Positions 46,262-56,510 of a DNA stretch of 64,000 nucleotides are shown here, one piece after another; position 1 is the first letter of the stretch; each line of letters opens with the position of its first letter. The notes beneath the pieces were generated by a model that searched no databases, was not told the origin of the DNA, and saw only the letters and a list, made by a program, of their open reading frames with translations. The stretch is from Thiopseudomonas alkaliphila. Its GTDB lineage: Bacteria > Pseudomonadota > Gammaproteobacteria > Pseudomonadales > Pseudomonadaceae. The stretch spans positions 536,501-600,500 of the forward strand of contig NZ_CP012358.1 of the NCBI RefSeq assembly GCF_001267175.1, given 5' to 3'. A program made the position numbers and the translations under genes.

Positions 46262-47068
46262 TTAGCGCTTCTTTAAAATTAATCCAGGCGCTGGCTGGTT
46301 AGCATCGACTGCCAGTTGCTGTGGACGAACTCCGGCAGCCAACAAGGCCGCTTGCCAATCAGCGGCATAAGCGCCTTGCAAGCTCACTTGCAATAATGCA
46401 TTACGCTTAATGCTGCGCGCTAACAACTGCACCCACTCAGGGCTTGGTGCTTGGGTTAAATGGGTCAGCGCTAACTCACCTTCTTTGTTGAGCTGTTTCA
46501 GCAAGGTGGCAGGCTCTGGTAAAAGATCACTCGGCAGGTGCTCCAATTGCATCTGTTCTTGGTGCAGATAGGAGCGGCCATTACCGCGCTTAATCGCATA
46601 AAAAGCAATCACGCTGACTTGCTGATAATCAGGGTCTTGCGGCAACAGCATTAAAGCATAAGCCTGATTATCATCAGGGCCGTATAACCGCGAGTTATTA
46701 AACACGCTATTGGCCCACAAACTACTAGCACCACATTCACGACCTTCGCACCAGTACAGGGTATGTGCGCCCTGCTTGCGCCAATATTGGCGCACCTCGG
46801 CAAAGGCGCGCTCTGCACTATGCAATCCGGCTATTTGCCAAGTTTGGGTGGTTTTACTGCCAACGCCTCGCAGTTCAGCACTGTAACGCAAGTTACCACT
46901 GATGCGGCGCACAGAACCGGCAGGATAGACCTGTTCGGCCAATGGATACTCCGCCTGCTCTAACTCAGTCGCACCAGTAAAGGCTTCCAACTGCTCAACC
47001 TGTGCCTGCGCGACTGTACTGCTAAACAGCGCAGCCACTAACCAGGTGCATACACCATATTTATTCAA
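46262..47068 (-). CDS. DUF4892 domain protein, exported
   Basis: A 268-residue protein with a signal peptide (cut after AQA near residue 22). The mature chain shows features of DUF4892: the LYWCEGRECGASSLWAN motif near residue 103 with two cysteines, and SRLYGPDDNQAYALMLL just after. The C-terminal third resembles the half-domain of OmpA-like or secretin-type folds only weakly. Function is unknown; the family is common in Pseudomonas. The gap to the downstream permease gene is 17 bases and a GST gene lies directly upstream in the same direction. Confidence 0.78.
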   Translation of the reverse strand: MNKYGVCTWLVAALFSSTVAQAQVEQLEAFTGATELEQAEYPLAEQVYPAGSVRRISGNLRYSAELRGVGSKTTQTWQIAGLHSAERAFAEVRQYWRKQGAHTLYWCEGRECGASSLWANSVFNNSRLYGPDDNQAYALMLLPQDPDYQQVSVIAFYAIKRGNGRSYLHQEQMQLEHLPSDLLPEPATLLKQLNKEGELALTHLTQAPSPEWVQLLARSIKRNALLQVSLQGAYAADWQAALLAAGVRPQQLAVDANQPAPGLILKKR

Positions 47069-47728
47069 TTAACGCACCACCATGCTTTTCGCATCAGTTA
47101 AGGATTGCTCTACAGGTCTACTCGGTGGTAGCTCAAGACCTTTTTGCACCGCTGGCCGCTCAGTTATTTGCTGTAACCAGCGAGCTAAATGAGGTAATCC
47201 CTCAATGCTAACCCCGGCCCAGTCGTACAGGGCCACCCACGGGTAAGTGGCGATATCGGCAATACTGTAGGTGCCCGCCAGATACTCCACTTCGGCTAAA
47301 CGTGTATTGAGCACTTCGTACAAGCGGCGAGTTTCTTTTTGGTAACGATCAATAGCTGCTGGAATTTTCTCGGGAAAATAGCGATAAAACACATTGGCTT
47401 GTCCCTGCATTGGCCCTACACCACTCATTTGGAACATTAACCACTGCATAACTTGCGAGCGCTGTTTAGGCTCTTGTGGTAATAGCTGCCCGGTTTTCTC
47501 AGCTAGGTACCAAAGAATAGCGCCCGACTCAAATACTGCGAAGTTATCATTATCTCGGTCAATAATCGCGGGAATACGGCCATTGGGGTTAATAGCTAAG
47601 AATTCAGGCGCTTTTTGCTCTTTTTTATCAAAAGATAAAACATGCAACTCATAAGGCAGCTGCATTTCTTCTAAGGCAATTGACACCTTATGCCCATTGG
47701 GGGTGGCTGCGGTATACAAATCAATCAT
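47069..47728 (-). CDS. Glutathione S-transferase family protein (YfcG-like)
   Basis: A 219-residue cytosolic protein with the GST N-terminal thioredoxin fold ([20 protein letters not shown], then [11 protein letters not shown] and the [14 protein letters not shown] glutathione site) and a helical C-terminal domain with [11 protein letters not shown]. The TPNGHKVS start and the spacing fit the YfcG/YghU class with disulfide reductase activity. The start is set at ATG 47728, the conserved N-terminus; the longer frame to 47797 would overlap the hydrolase gene. Natural substrate not known. Confidence 0.9.
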   Translation of the reverse strand: MIDLYTAATPNGHKVSIALEEMQLPYELHVLSFDKKEQKAPEFLAINPNGRIPAIIDRDNDNFAVFESGAILWYLAEKTGQLLPQEPKQRSQVMQWLMFQMSGVGPMQGQANVFYRYFPEKIPAAIDRYQKETRRLYEVLNTRLAEVEYLAGTYSIADIATYPWVALYDWAGVSIEGLPHLARWLQQITERPAVQKGLELPPSRPVEQSLTDAKSMVVR

Positions 47729-47754
47729 CAGAAGGACTCCACTAACAAAGCCAC

Positions 47755-48636
47755 TCAGCCTGCAACAGGGTGAGCAGCAAAAAATTGATTCAGGCACTCA
47801 GCAACGGCTGTGGCTCCTTTAGCATCATCTAAATGCAAATGGTGCCCGCCTGATAATCGATGTTGCTGGTAAGGCAGCATCGCCAAGAAAGGCTCAAGTC
47901 CACGCTCTTGGAGCAAAATACCTTCAGTGGCTAAGATTAAGCACACCGGACATTTGACGGCTAAAGCAAAAGAAAGTGCATGGGCTTTAGTTAAGCGCAG
48001 CGGTGACGGTAAAGTTAAGCGGGCATCAGTATTCCAGGTAAAGCCACCGCGTACGGGGCTTAAACCGCGCTGCACCAATAACTCTGCTGCTTCCCGACTA
48101 ACCGCAATTAATCCCTGCATCCGTGCTTTAATTGCACTTTCCACCGTAGGATGCACAGGCTTGCCCTTATCTTTTAAGGCAATTTGCGCCAGTAGCGCCT
48201 CACGCAATTTCTCTGGTGCTTCATCCGCTTCGCCAGTGTAAGGTGCTAAACCATCAATCAGTGCCACGCGCTCAATTCGCTCTGGCATCGCACCAGCTAA
48301 TAACACCGAGACAATTCCCCCTAACGAGTGCCCAAGCAAGCTAAACTTATCCCACCCCAGATGCTCAGCCGCAAGAAAAGCATCCATTACATAATCCCAT
48401 AACTGGTAGCTAGCATCTAAACTTCGGTGCTGCGAGTAACCGTGCCCTGCCATATCCAAGGCAACAATGCGTAAGCCTTTTAGTTGCGGAGCGAGGCGCT
48501 CAAAGCTCATGGCATTATCTAACCAGCCATGCAAAGCCAATACCGGCTCACCATCCGCTGGACCATAAACTTTGGCAGCTAATTCAATATGGGGAAGTTG
48601 GATGCGTATATCTTCTACCTGTTGCAACATAACCAA
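47755..48636 (-). CDS. Alpha/beta hydrolase
   Basis: A serine hydrolase of about 293 residues. The oxyanion region is [12 protein letters not shown], the nucleophile serine lies in [13 protein letters not shown] near residue 100, an acid follows in the C-terminal half and the histidine in [11 protein letters not shown]. No signal peptide. The start is either TTG 48636, with GAGGAG at ideal spacing of 6, or ATG 48630 two codons later. It sits between sixA and the GST gene, all on the minus strand. Substrate cannot be deduced. Confidence 0.88.
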   Translation of the reverse strand: MVMLQQVEDIRIQLPHIELAAKVYGPADGEPVLALHGWLDNAMSFERLAPQLKGLRIVALDMAGHGYSQHRSLDASYQLWDYVMDAFLAAEHLGWDKFSLLGHSLGGIVSVLLAGAMPERIERVALIDGLAPYTGEADEAPEKLREALLAQIALKDKGKPVHPTVESAIKARMQGLIAVSREAAELLVQRGLSPVRGGFTWNTDARLTLPSPLRLTKAHALSFALAVKCPVCLILATEGILLQERGLEPFLAMLPYQQHRLSGGHHLHLDDAKGATAVAECLNQFFAAHPVAG

Positions 48637-48677
48637 GGTTCACTCCTCAAGGCAGGCAGATCAGTTAATTCGTGCAA

Positions 48678-49163
48678 TTAACGGGGAATATCTGCATGGA
48701 ATATTTGTTTTAATTGTAAGCTTCCGGCACCTAACCAACTGCCTTCAAATTGTGCAAGACTAGCGGTACCAAAGGGAATCTGTTGCTTATGGCCATACTC
48801 CAGCCAGCCAGCCAAATAACCCAACAAGGGTTGATGACTGACAATAAGCAGATGTTTGTACTGCGGGTAATAATTTTCCAGCCCATTCAGTACATCATGT
48901 ACGCGATCATCTGGAGTAATCCACGGCACAGTGGTCACAGGCACAGCTGCACGCTGGCGATTTTCATAGAAACGATGTTGCACCACCTGGGTGGTTTCTT
49001 TCGCCCGCACATAAGGACTGGTCAGAATCATATCTAACGGCTGATCCACTAGCTGCTCTGCGATAAAACGCACTTGCTCAATCCCATAAGGCGTTAGTTT
49101 ACGCGCTTCATCACTTTCGGCTTCAGGATGGGCTTCGCCATGTCGCAATAACCACAGTGTCAT
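48678..49163 (-). CDS. sixA: Phosphohistidine phosphatase SixA
   Basis: A 161-residue member of the histidine phosphatase superfamily. The catalytic RHG motif is at residues 7-9 (LLRHGEAHPE), with TSPYVRAKET and the second histidine in LIVSHQPLLGYLAGWL. SixA removes phosphate from phosphohistidine of HPt domains and of NPr in the nitrogen PTS. The gene is 2 bases downstream of the DUF4389 gene and both follow gpsA, the order found in Pseudomonas. Confidence 0.92.
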   Translation of the reverse strand: MTLWLLRHGEAHPEAESDEARKLTPYGIEQVRFIAEQLVDQPLDMILTSPYVRAKETTQVVQHRFYENRQRAAVPVTTVPWITPDDRVHDVLNGLENYYPQYKHLLIVSHQPLLGYLAGWLEYGHKQQIPFGTASLAQFEGSWLGAGSLQLKQIFHADIPR

Positions 49164-49165
49164 CT

Positions 49166-49495
49166 TTACTCCTTAGGGGCTGTCACCTCGGCTGCTGGAC
49201 TAACTTTAATTGCCTTTGGGGTCTCTGGCGCTGGCCAATCGGCGACCGGCCAAGGCTTTTCTTCTGTTTGAAAGGCGCCAAAGCGACCAATCTGCATTAA
49301 ATACTGACTTAAGCTATCACCCCATTGCATCAACCCCAAATGCGGCTGACCTTGAACCAAGCGATACACTAACTGTAATAACACCATCACCGCTAATAAA
49401 GGGGCTGCTATTTGCCAAGCCAGCAAGAATAGCAGCATCCACAGTATCCGAATGACCAATGACTCACGTCCTAAGCGCTTCGCTGAAGCTTGCAT
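49166..49495 (-). CDS. DUF4389 membrane protein
   Basis: A 109-residue protein with one long or two short hydrophobic helices near residues 12-45 (RILWMLLFLLAWQIAAPLL) and a conserved GDSLSQYLMQIGRFGAFQTEEKPWP-type stretch after it, the mark of DUF4389. Function unknown. It lies between gpsA and sixA with gaps of 12 and 2 bases, so the three form a likely operon. Confidence 0.85.
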   Translation of the reverse strand: MQASAKRLGRESLVIRILWMLLFLLAWQIAAPLLAVMVLLQLVYRLVQGQPHLGLMQWGDSLSQYLMQIGRFGAFQTEEKPWPVADWPAPETPKAIKVSPAAEVTAPKE

Positions 49496-49507
49496 ATTGT
49501 TCTCCTC

Positions 49508-50524
49508 TTAACTAAAACCGGCAACGGTAATAAAGTCCACATCGGTTTTAGGTTCACCACTCATTAAACTACCAATCACCTTAGTTAAGGTTTGGCCTTC
49601 AAATAAAATCGCATGTAAAGCCGACACTAGCGGCATATACACCTCCAGCTCATCAGCCTTAGCTTTAAGCACTTTTAAGGTGTTAACTCCTTCTGCCACT
49701 TCGCCTAAGCGCTGCACTGCCTCTTCTAAACTACGCCCTTCACCTAAGGCATAACCTACTTGGTAATTACGGCTTTTCGGCGAAGTACAGGTCACAATCA
49801 AGTCACCAACCCCAGCCAAACCTAAAAAAGTCATTGGGCTGGCGCCTAAACGTACAGCAAAGCGCGTCATTTCTGCCAAAGCTCGGGTGATCAGCATGCT
49901 GCGGGTATTCTCCCCCATCCCTAAGGCGGCGGCCATCCCTGCAATAATCGCATACACATTTTTTAACGCACCGCCCAACTCGACCCCGTAACGATCACTG
50001 CTGGCGTACACGCGAAAAGTCGAACCATGTAGCACCTCCTGCACTTGCTGGCACAGCGCCTGATCTTCACTGGCAATCACAGTCGCAGTTAACGCACCGG
50101 CTGCCACCTCTTTAGCTAAGTTAGGACCGGATAAAACCCCTACCCGTGCTTTAGGCACAATTTGTTCGAGAATTTGGCTCATTAATAAAAAGCTATCCGC
50201 CTCAATCCCTTTAGTGGTACTAATCAAGCCCTTACCTGCTAATTGCTCGGCATAAGGTGTGAGTACCTGGCGTAAGGCCGTAGATGGCAAGGCAACAAAA
50301 ATCAGCTCACAAGCTAATGCCTCGGCAATTTCACTGGTTGGCTGTACGCCATCCTGCAGCGGCACTCCCTGTAAATACTTAGGGTTTTTCCGCTCAACTT
50401 GCATGGTTTGCGCTTGCTGTTCATCGCGCATCCATTGAATAACGGGGTGGTTATTGCTCGCTAATAAGTTGGCAACAGCAGTTCCAAAACTACCACCACC
50501 AAGAACTGCAATTGGTTTGCTCAT
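49508..50524 (-). CDS. gpsA: Glycerol-3-phosphate dehydrogenase [NAD(P)+]
   Basis: Makes sn-glycerol 3-phosphate from dihydroxyacetone phosphate for phospholipid synthesis. The 338-residue cytosolic enzyme has the Rossmann motif [15 protein letters not shown] near residue 8, [11 protein letters not shown], the [11 protein letters not shown] substrate region, the catalytic lysine in [14 protein letters not shown] and [13 protein letters not shown]. It heads the gpsA-DUF4389-sixA unit and is divergent from a histidine kinase gene. Confidence 0.97.
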   Translation of the reverse strand: MSKPIAVLGGGSFGTAVANLLASNNHPVIQWMRDEQQAQTMQVERKNPKYLQGVPLQDGVQPTSEIAEALACELIFVALPSTALRQVLTPYAEQLAGKGLISTTKGIEADSFLLMSQILEQIVPKARVGVLSGPNLAKEVAAGALTATVIASEDQALCQQVQEVLHGSTFRVYASSDRYGVELGGALKNVYAIIAGMAAALGMGENTRSMLITRALAEMTRFAVRLGASPMTFLGLAGVGDLIVTCTSPKSRNYQVGYALGEGRSLEEAVQRLGEVAEGVNTLKVLKAKADELEVYMPLVSALHAILFEGQTLTKVIGSLMSGEPKTDVDFITVAGFS

Positions 50525-50815
50525 GGGTATCCACTACTCGTTTAGCCAAAATGGCGATGGCGGCATTATACGTTGCAATCCAGCCATTATCAGTAGCTTT
50601 TGCAAGATAATCATTTAGAATTAAATCCATGAACGAGCAAAGAGGCCCTCTTTACGAAGTCATTCAGAGTGATAAATTTTACTTGCTAGCACTGGGTCCC
50701 TTAGACATGAACCAACACTTTAAGCTCGCTATCATTATTTTGTAGCAATGATCGCCATTTCTATAATTTATCTTTTTCGCTCTCATATTTTTAAGTACTG
50801 ATAGCTAGGTGTTCA

Positions 50816-52309
50816 ATGACTCTTTTACAGCGCTGGCATACCGGAACTATTCACCGCCATACCTTAATTGTCAGCTTAGTCCCTGCATTATTAATTGCTA
50901 CTTTACTAACGACTTACTTTACTTACTCACGCTTCCAAGACTTACAGCAAGGCCTACTCACTACTGGTCAGTTATTAGCTAACCAGATTGCTCCAGCTGC
51001 TGCGTATGGCGTGGAATCTGGTAATTTTGCTTATTTACAAACTTTAGTTAGTGCCGCCTCCAGTACCCAGTATGTGCGTTGTATTAATGTCTATAATCAA
51101 GACAATCAAAAAATTGCATCCATCACAAAAAGCTGCCCTGATTACAAACAATCTTTTAAGTTTGACGCTCCTATTTACCAGCACTCCACTGAGCCGGATA
51201 CCCATGAGGCAGCTACGCCCCCCATTCCTAAACAAAAAAAACTGCTAGGAAGAGTCGTTGTAGTGATGACTGACGTTCAGTTACGCAAGGAACAGCAACA
51301 AAGCTTATTGCAAGCCAGCTTATTAAATGGCTTTGCTTTTATGCTAACTTTATTATTAGCTCATGCACTATCACGTAGCCTATCTTTGCCCTTAAAACGC
51401 ATGAGTTACTCTCTAAAAGCCATGCAGCAAGGGAATTACAGCCCAGTTAAAGTTACACGCTATACCGGTGAAATTGGCGAACTAGCTAACAATATTAATC
51501 GACTGGCTGCAGACCTAAGCCAAGCCAAAAAAGATCAGCAGATTCAGTTACTGCAAGCCACTAAAGCCTTGGAAGAAGCTGAACATGCGAACCGCAGTAA
51601 ATCAGACTTTTTAGCTATGATGAGCCATGAATTGCGTACGCCAATGAACGGCATTTTAGGCATGCTACAGCTACTTGAAACCACTGAGCAAAGCAGTGAG
51701 CAAAAAGAATACACCCAGTTTGCCACCACTTCAGGCCAACAGTTGCTACAAGTCATTAATAATATTCTTGATTTTTCCCGTCTCGAGCATCATGCCATCG
51801 GCTTAGAGTATTTATCCTTTAACTTGAAAGAGTTATTTGATCAAGCCTTTAAGCCATTTGAGTTAGAAGCTAAGCGGCGTAAGCTCGATTTCAGCGTAAC
51901 TTATAGCCCCCTAGCCCGCGATAGCTTCTTACTGGGCGACCCGACACGTATTAAGCAGGTGTTAGTCAACCTAGTCAGTAATGCCTTTAAATTTACCGAA
52001 CACGGCTTTATTAAAGTCAGCTGCCAAGCCTTTATGAAAAATAAGCACAGCTTGGATTTAGCCATTAAGGTGACCGATAGCGGCATTGGTATTGCTAAAA
52101 GCCGTATTAAGTATATGTTTGATGCCTTTAGCCAAGCCGACAGCTCTATTTCTAGGCGTTATGGTGGCACCGGATTGGGTCTATCTATCTCCCATAGTTT
52201 GGCCGTACAAATGGGCGGCACCCTGACCTGCTCTAGCCAAGAGCAAGTAGGCACACTGTTTATGCTGAAAATTCCGCTACAAATTGATCAGGCCAAAACA
52301 CAGGAATAA
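50816..52309 (+). CDS. Membrane sensor histidine kinase, GacS/PA1611-like but without REC or HPt
   Basis: A 497-residue inner-membrane kinase: helix one at residues about 18-40, a periplasmic part to about 160, helix two, HAMP, HisKA with His271 in MMSHELRTPMNG, and ATPase boxes NLVSNAFKFTEHG, KVTDSGIGIA and GGTGLGLSIS. The HAMP-HisKA style is that of hybrid kinases such as GacS/BarA and PA1611, and PA1611 also lies near gpsA. Here the protein ends right after the ATPase domain. No response regulator gene is adjacent, so its partner is elsewhere. The 291 bases before it hold nothing I can support. Confidence 0.88.
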   Translation: MTLLQRWHTGTIHRHTLIVSLVPALLIATLLTTYFTYSRFQDLQQGLLTTGQLLANQIAPAAAYGVESGNFAYLQTLVSAASSTQYVRCINVYNQDNQKIASITKSCPDYKQSFKFDAPIYQHSTEPDTHEAATPPIPKQKKLLGRVVVVMTDVQLRKEQQQSLLQASLLNGFAFMLTLLLAHALSRSLSLPLKRMSYSLKAMQQGNYSPVKVTRYTGEIGELANNINRLAADLSQAKKDQQIQLLQATKALEEAEHANRSKSDFLAMMSHELRTPMNGILGMLQLLETTEQSSEQKEYTQFATTSGQQLLQVINNILDFSRLEHHAIGLEYLSFNLKELFDQAFKPFELEAKRRKLDFSVTYSPLARDSFLLGDPTRIKQVLVNLVSNAFKFTEHGFIKVSCQAFMKNKHSLDLAIKVTDSGIGIAKSRIKYMFDAFSQADSSISRRYGGTGLGLSISHSLAVQMGGTLTCSSQEQVGTLFMLKIPLQIDQAKTQE

Positions 52310-52327
52310 CTTGCCCTCAGCAAAACA

Positions 52328-52343
52328 CTGTATATAATACCAG
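52328..52343. promoter_or_regulatory. LexA (SOS) box of lexA
   Basis: CTGTATATAATACCAG is a CTG-N10-CAG site close to the gammaproteobacterial consensus, 30 bases before the lexA ATG. It implies LexA autoregulation and joint SOS control of lexA and sulA. Confidence 0.9.
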
Positions 52344-52372
52344 TCATACAGTACTTAATGAGGGCGAACACC

Positions 52373-53002
52373 ATGAAGCTAACTAAGCGCCAAGCAGAAA
52401 TATTGGCATTTCTCAAAGAGTGGATTGAGCAAAACGGCTACCCACCGACTCGCGCTGAAATCTCCCAAGCTCTTGGTTTTCGCTCGCCCAATGCAGCTGA
52501 AGATCATTTACGCGCACTGGCCCGAAAGCAAGCAATTGAAATGATTCCTGGTGCCTCGCGTGGCATTCGCATCATTGAAGATGAACTAACAGCAGCGCCT
52601 GATCTTAGCTTGGCCCTTAACGATCATGAGCTGCCAATTATTGGTCAAGTAGCTGCCGGACAACCCATTTTAGCCCAAGAACATATTGAAACTACCTGTG
52701 CAATTAGCCCTGACTTTTTTAAACCCAAAGCTGATTATTTGCTGCGCGTTAAAGGCAGCAGTATGCAAGACATTGGCATCTTAGACGGTGATTTGCTGGC
52801 AGTGCATAAAACCCAACAAGCAAAAAATGGCGACATTGTTGTAGCCCGCATCGATAACGAAGTCACCGTTAAGCGCTTTAAGCGCGAAGGCAATACCGTT
52901 TGGTTAATTGCTGAAAACCAAGATTTCGCCCCGATTGAAATTGATCTAAGCCATGAAGAGTTAGTGATAGAAGGCTTAAGTGTCGGTGTGATCAGGCACT
53001 AA
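52373..53002 (+). CDS. lexA: SOS repressor LexA
   Basis: Represses DNA damage genes and cleaves itself when RecA filaments form. The 209-residue protein has the N-terminal winged helix ([39 protein letters not shown]), the cleavage bond Ala95-Gly96 in QVAAGQP, and the catalytic pair Ser130 (GSSMQDIG) and Lys167 (NEVTVKRFK). ATG 52373 follows GAGGG at 8 bases. An SOS box lies upstream and sulA 15 bases downstream. Confidence 0.97.
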   Translation: MKLTKRQAEILAFLKEWIEQNGYPPTRAEISQALGFRSPNAAEDHLRALARKQAIEMIPGASRGIRIIEDELTAAPDLSLALNDHELPIIGQVAAGQPILAQEHIETTCAISPDFFKPKADYLLRVKGSSMQDIGILDGDLLAVHKTQQAKNGDIVVARIDNEVTVKRFKREGNTVWLIAENQDFAPIEIDLSHEELVIEGLSVGVIRH

Positions 53003-53017
53003 CTGGAGAAACCTAAC

Positions 53018-53503
53018 ATGCAAAACTTAAACAGCAATCGTGTGGTGCAGAGCCTGCCCCTGTCAATTTTGCGCAAACCAGCACTCAATCAAAGCCTGCC
53101 GCTTGGTGAACCCAAATTAGGCCTAGCTCAAGAGGCCTTTAGCGAGCTGATTATCAGTGGTGGCAAGCAGCAGTTTTTAGCGCTGTTAGCACCCGTATTA
53201 CAGTCCTTAAGCCATGAACAAGCCGACCGCTGGTTAACCTTGGTCGCACCACCTGAAACCATCAGTAATCAGTGGCTCCGCTCGATTGGAGTCAATCCAC
53301 AGAAAACCATGGTGATCAGCGATCGCTCACCAGCAAAAGTGATGAAAATTTTACGCCAAACCCTGAGCTTAGGGTTAAGCCATACCGTGGTTAGCTGGAT
53401 TGATGTGATGCCTGAAGGTCTAAAACAACAGCTCAGTCGTCAGGCGGCTTACACCCAAAGCAAGTGGCTTAATATTAAGCATCCCTTCACTCTCGCCTGC
53501 TAG
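53018..53503 (+). CDS. sulA: SOS cell-division inhibitor SulA
   Basis: A 161-residue protein of the SulA family, which blocks FtsZ polymerisation during DNA damage. It resembles the Pseudomonas type found directly after lexA: a variable N-terminal 40 residues, then a RecA-like core with ALLAPVLQSLSHEQADRWLT, WLRSIGVNPQKTMVI and a C-terminal HTVVSWIDVM. GGAG lies before the ATG. There is no own SOS box; it depends on that of lexA. Confidence 0.9.
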   Translation: MQNLNSNRVVQSLPLSILRKPALNQSLPLGEPKLGLAQEAFSELIISGGKQQFLALLAPVLQSLSHEQADRWLTLVAPPETISNQWLRSIGVNPQKTMVISDRSPAKVMKILRQTLSLGLSHTVVSWIDVMPEGLKQQLSRQAAYTQSKWLNIKHPFTLAC

Positions 53504-53556
53504 GCTCACCTAGCTCAGCTCATCCGCTAAAGCTATATAGACCCTAATATGCGGCG

Positions 53557-53586
53557 ATAAAAATGCCCGTCACCAGGACGGGCATT
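53557..53586 (-). terminator. Rho-independent terminator after gltX
   Basis: Stem AATGCCCGTC (53562-53571) with GACGGGCATT (53577-53586) around a five-base loop. On the minus strand the hairpin is followed by TTT and A/T, so it ends gltX; it may also serve the convergent sulA. Confidence 0.85.
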
Positions 53587-53619
53587 GCAGCAGGCACAGT
53601 AACTCGCGCAACAATGGCC

Positions 53620-55104
53620 TTACGCCAAGGCAAGCTTGTACTGTTTTTCCCACTCTTTGGTTTCTTTTTTCGATGCGCCGCCTAAAAACTCTAAGGCTTG
53701 GCGTAAACGAAAGCGTGTTAAGTCGGGGCCTAAAATCGCCATGGCATCTAACACCGAAACCGAGCTGCTTGAACCGGTAATCGCCGGGAACATTAACGGC
53801 ATAATATCCCGTAATTTTAGCTCAAGCGCCGCACCAACCTCATGAATACAGGCCATAATCGCGTCTTTGTCCCACTGACGCTGCGCCTCTAAACGCCACA
53901 ACACAAACTGCAACACTTGACGCACTTGCTTCTCATCGAGCTTTTTATGGGCAAATAACTCAGCATTTAATGGCACGCCAGCGGTAAAGAAAAAGTTTGC
54001 TAGGGGCGCAATTTCACTGAAAGTTTCTACCCGTCCTTGCACATGGGGGGCAATTTGCATGAGGTATTCAGGATTAAATGCCCACTGCTGCACTTGCTGA
54101 GCAAAGTCTTCAACGCTTAACTCACGCAACCACTGACCGTTTAACCAAGACAGTTTCTCAATATCAAACACCGGGCCACCTAAGGAAACACGGCTTAAGT
54201 CGAAGTTTTCAATCATTTCTTCAAGGCTAAATTTTTCACGCTCATCGGGCATCGACCAGCCCATACGCCCCAAGTAGTTCAGCATGGCTTCTGGCATAAA
54301 ACCCATACGCTCATAAAACGTAATTGAGGTTGGGTTTTTACGCTTAGAGAGCTTACTTTTATCAGGGTTACGCAGCAGCGGCATATAGCACAATACAGGC
54401 TGTTCCCAGCCAAAATACTCATACAGCTTAATTAACTTCGGCGCCGAAGGCAGCCACTCTTCGCCACGTAGCACGTGAGTGATCCCCATCAGATGATCAT
54501 CCACTACGTTGGCTAAAAAGTAAGTAGGCAGCCCATCGGCTTTCATGAGCACCTGCATATCCATGCGGTCCCAGCCAATTTCGACTTCGCCACGCAGCAT
54601 ATCCTTAACCACGCAGACCCCTTCGGTCGGTACCCGCATCCGAATCACGTGGGATTCACCTGCCGCTACTCGTGCTTGCGCTTCACTCGGGTCAAGATGT
54701 GAGCAATGCCCATCATAGGCCGGTGTTTGCTTATTGGCCATTTGCTCGGCACGTACCGCATCTAAGCGTTCAGCAGAACAGAAGCACGGAAAGGCATGGC
54801 CCTTAGCGACTAATTCATCTGAATATTTTTTATAGATTTCACCGCGCTCACTTTGACGATAAGGGCCATGGGGACCACCGACATCGGGGCCTTCATCCCA
54901 TTCAATCCCTAACCAACGTAAGGCATCGTAAATCTGTTGTTCAGACTCTTTGCTCGAGCGAAGTTGGTCGGTGTCTTCAATTCGCAAAATGAATTGGCCG
55001 CCGTGCTGGCGCGCAAAACACATATTAAACAAAGCAATATAAGCCGTTCCTACGTGGGGATCACCGGTAGGAGAAGGAGCGACACGGGTTCTAACAATAG
55101 TCAT
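53620..55104 (-). CDS. gltX: Glutamyl-tRNA synthetase
   Basis: Charges tRNA-Glu with glutamate. The 494-residue class I synthetase has the HIGH-type signature in [19 protein letters not shown], a cysteine-bearing zinc-type insert around [17 protein letters not shown], and the KMSKS-type [11 protein letters not shown]. The C-terminal anticodon-binding domain is complete. ATG 55104 is the conserved start; the frame to 55116 adds four unsupported residues. This is the canonical GltX rather than a Glu-Q synthetase, because the anticodon-binding part is present. Confidence 0.97.
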   Translation of the reverse strand: MTIVRTRVAPSPTGDPHVGTAYIALFNMCFARQHGGQFILRIEDTDQLRSSKESEQQIYDALRWLGIEWDEGPDVGGPHGPYRQSERGEIYKKYSDELVAKGHAFPCFCSAERLDAVRAEQMANKQTPAYDGHCSHLDPSEAQARVAAGESHVIRMRVPTEGVCVVKDMLRGEVEIGWDRMDMQVLMKADGLPTYFLANVVDDHLMGITHVLRGEEWLPSAPKLIKLYEYFGWEQPVLCYMPLLRNPDKSKLSKRKNPTSITFYERMGFMPEAMLNYLGRMGWSMPDEREKFSLEEMIENFDLSRVSLGGPVFDIEKLSWLNGQWLRELSVEDFAQQVQQWAFNPEYLMQIAPHVQGRVETFSEIAPLANFFFTAGVPLNAELFAHKKLDEKQVRQVLQFVLWRLEAQRQWDKDAIMACIHEVGAALELKLRDIMPLMFPAITGSSSSVSVLDAMAILGPDLTRFRLRQALEFLGGASKKETKEWEKQYKLALA

Positions 55105-55171
55105 GAAGGCTCTCAAGTAAGCGAGTTAAAAATAAACAGCGCGTGAAAATAAAGGCCTAGCATAGCAAAAA

Positions 55172-55207
55172 TAGTGTTTTGGCTCTAGACGCATGCACCA
55201 GAGCCAA
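55172..55207 (-). terminator. Probable terminator after the MFS gene
   Basis: Eight-base stem TTGGCTCT (55179-55186) with AGAGCCAA (55200-55207). Read on the minus strand it is followed seven bases later by TTTTT. It lies 18 bases past the MFS stop. Confidence 0.5.
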
Positions 55208-55224
55208 TCAAGAATGTACGGCTA

Positions 55225-56418
55225 CTAGGCCTGGGGATTTTGCCAAGCCGACTGCGCTTTTGCCGTCATTTTCACTTCATCTAAGCGCCAAATTAACCAA
55301 GCAATGGCCACAACGACTGGGATCGAGAGCCAATTTAACCAAGCCCAGCCCAGCAGGACGACACCCTGTCCGGCCAGTAAGCTGCCAATCGCTGAAGCAC
55401 TAAAGACTAAAAACTCGTTAATGCCTTGCACCTTACCTTGCTCTGCCGGGCTATAAGTGAAGCTGAGTAAGTGCGTAGCGCCAATAAAAGTAAAGTTCCA
55501 GCCTACGCCCAATAACAATAGCCCGCTAAAATAGTGCCAATAACTAACGCCTGAAATATTAATCAACGCGCAGATCACTAAAATAATGCAGCCCCACAAA
55601 ATCACTGTACGCGATGAGAACTTGCGAATCAGCCAGCCAGTAAAAAAGGACGGCACAAACATCCCCAGAACATGCCACTGAATCACAATCGCCACATCCT
55701 CAAAAGGAAATTCATGGTGATCCATAGCTAAAGGGGTTGCTGTCATCAGCAGCACCATAATCGCATAACCCACTACCCCAGAAGCGACCGCAGCAATAAG
55801 TAAAGGTTGCTGAAACAGCTCAGCATAGCTGCGCACCCGATCAGTTGGCTTCACCGTCACCGCTTTAGCCAAAGGCAACACACTGATTAGCAGCAACGCC
55901 ACCACATAGATCGCAAACAAGCCATAAAATGCACCTACAAACGGCTTATCTGCCCAGTTTTGCGACCAAATGGCCAAGTTCGCTCCCAGCACTGCGGCAA
56001 TTACGCCGCCGCCCATCACGATTCCAATCGCACGTGAACGCTGCTCCACACTGCATAAATCTAGCGCAGCAAAACGATACTGCTGACCGACGCCAATAGC
56101 CATGCCGATCAATAAAGTACCGCAAGCAAAGCCGTATAAGCTCGAAGCTTCTAATCCCTGTAATGCCACCCAAGTACCAACTAAGCCAATCAGATTACCT
56201 AACACAAACCCGACCTTGCGCCCGAGTTTTTGCATCAGTAGCGCCGCTGGAATGGTGGCTGCAATGAGCCCCAAAAACTGCGCGGCCACAGGCAAAGTAA
56301 TTAATAGCGGATGCGCTGCGAGCTGTTTACCAATCAAGGCAGATACTGCAACTAATAAGATATTTCCTGAGGTTAATAAAGCTTGGGCAATCGCAAGGCC
56401 CCATACAGTTATAGGCAA
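55225..56418 (-). CDS. MFS transporter
   Basis: A 397-residue major facilitator protein with about twelve hydrophobic segments. The loop between helices 2 and 3 has the family-type LMQKLGRKVGF, and a DHHEFPFEDVAIVIQWHVLGMF segment marks the second half. The frame opens with TTG 56418, AAGGA upstream; no ATG or GTG start would keep the first helix intact. It sits where rpoS is found in Pseudomonas, downstream of nlpD. Substrate unknown. Confidence 0.88.
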   Translation of the reverse strand: MPITVWGLAIAQALLTSGNILLVAVSALIGKQLAAHPLLITLPVAAQFLGLIAATIPAALLMQKLGRKVGFVLGNLIGLVGTWVALQGLEASSLYGFACGTLLIGMAIGVGQQYRFAALDLCSVEQRSRAIGIVMGGGVIAAVLGANLAIWSQNWADKPFVGAFYGLFAIYVVALLLISVLPLAKAVTVKPTDRVRSYAELFQQPLLIAAVASGVVGYAIMVLLMTATPLAMDHHEFPFEDVAIVIQWHVLGMFVPSFFTGWLIRKFSSRTVILWGCIILVICALINISGVSYWHYFSGLLLLGVGWNFTFIGATHLLSFTYSPAEQGKVQGINEFLVFSASAIGSLLAGQGVVLLGWAWLNWLSIPVVVAIAWLIWRLDEVKMTAKAQSAWQNPQA

Positions 56419-56510
56419 AAGGGTTTTCCTTTCAAATGGTTATAAGTATAGCCACAGCACTACCACACAACCTTCTACGTGTTGTGCGCTAGGCTGCTAC
56501 AGAGGCTAAA

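Noticed and set aside
50629..50745. A 38-codon open frame in the gpsA-kinase gap
   Set aside because: No ribosome binding site before the ATG, no recognisable family, and the length is expected by chance; the gap may simply hold two promoters.
56102..56509. 135-codon open frame on the plus strand
   Set aside because: It is antisense to the MFS transporter, whose membrane helices are clear; no ribosome binding site.
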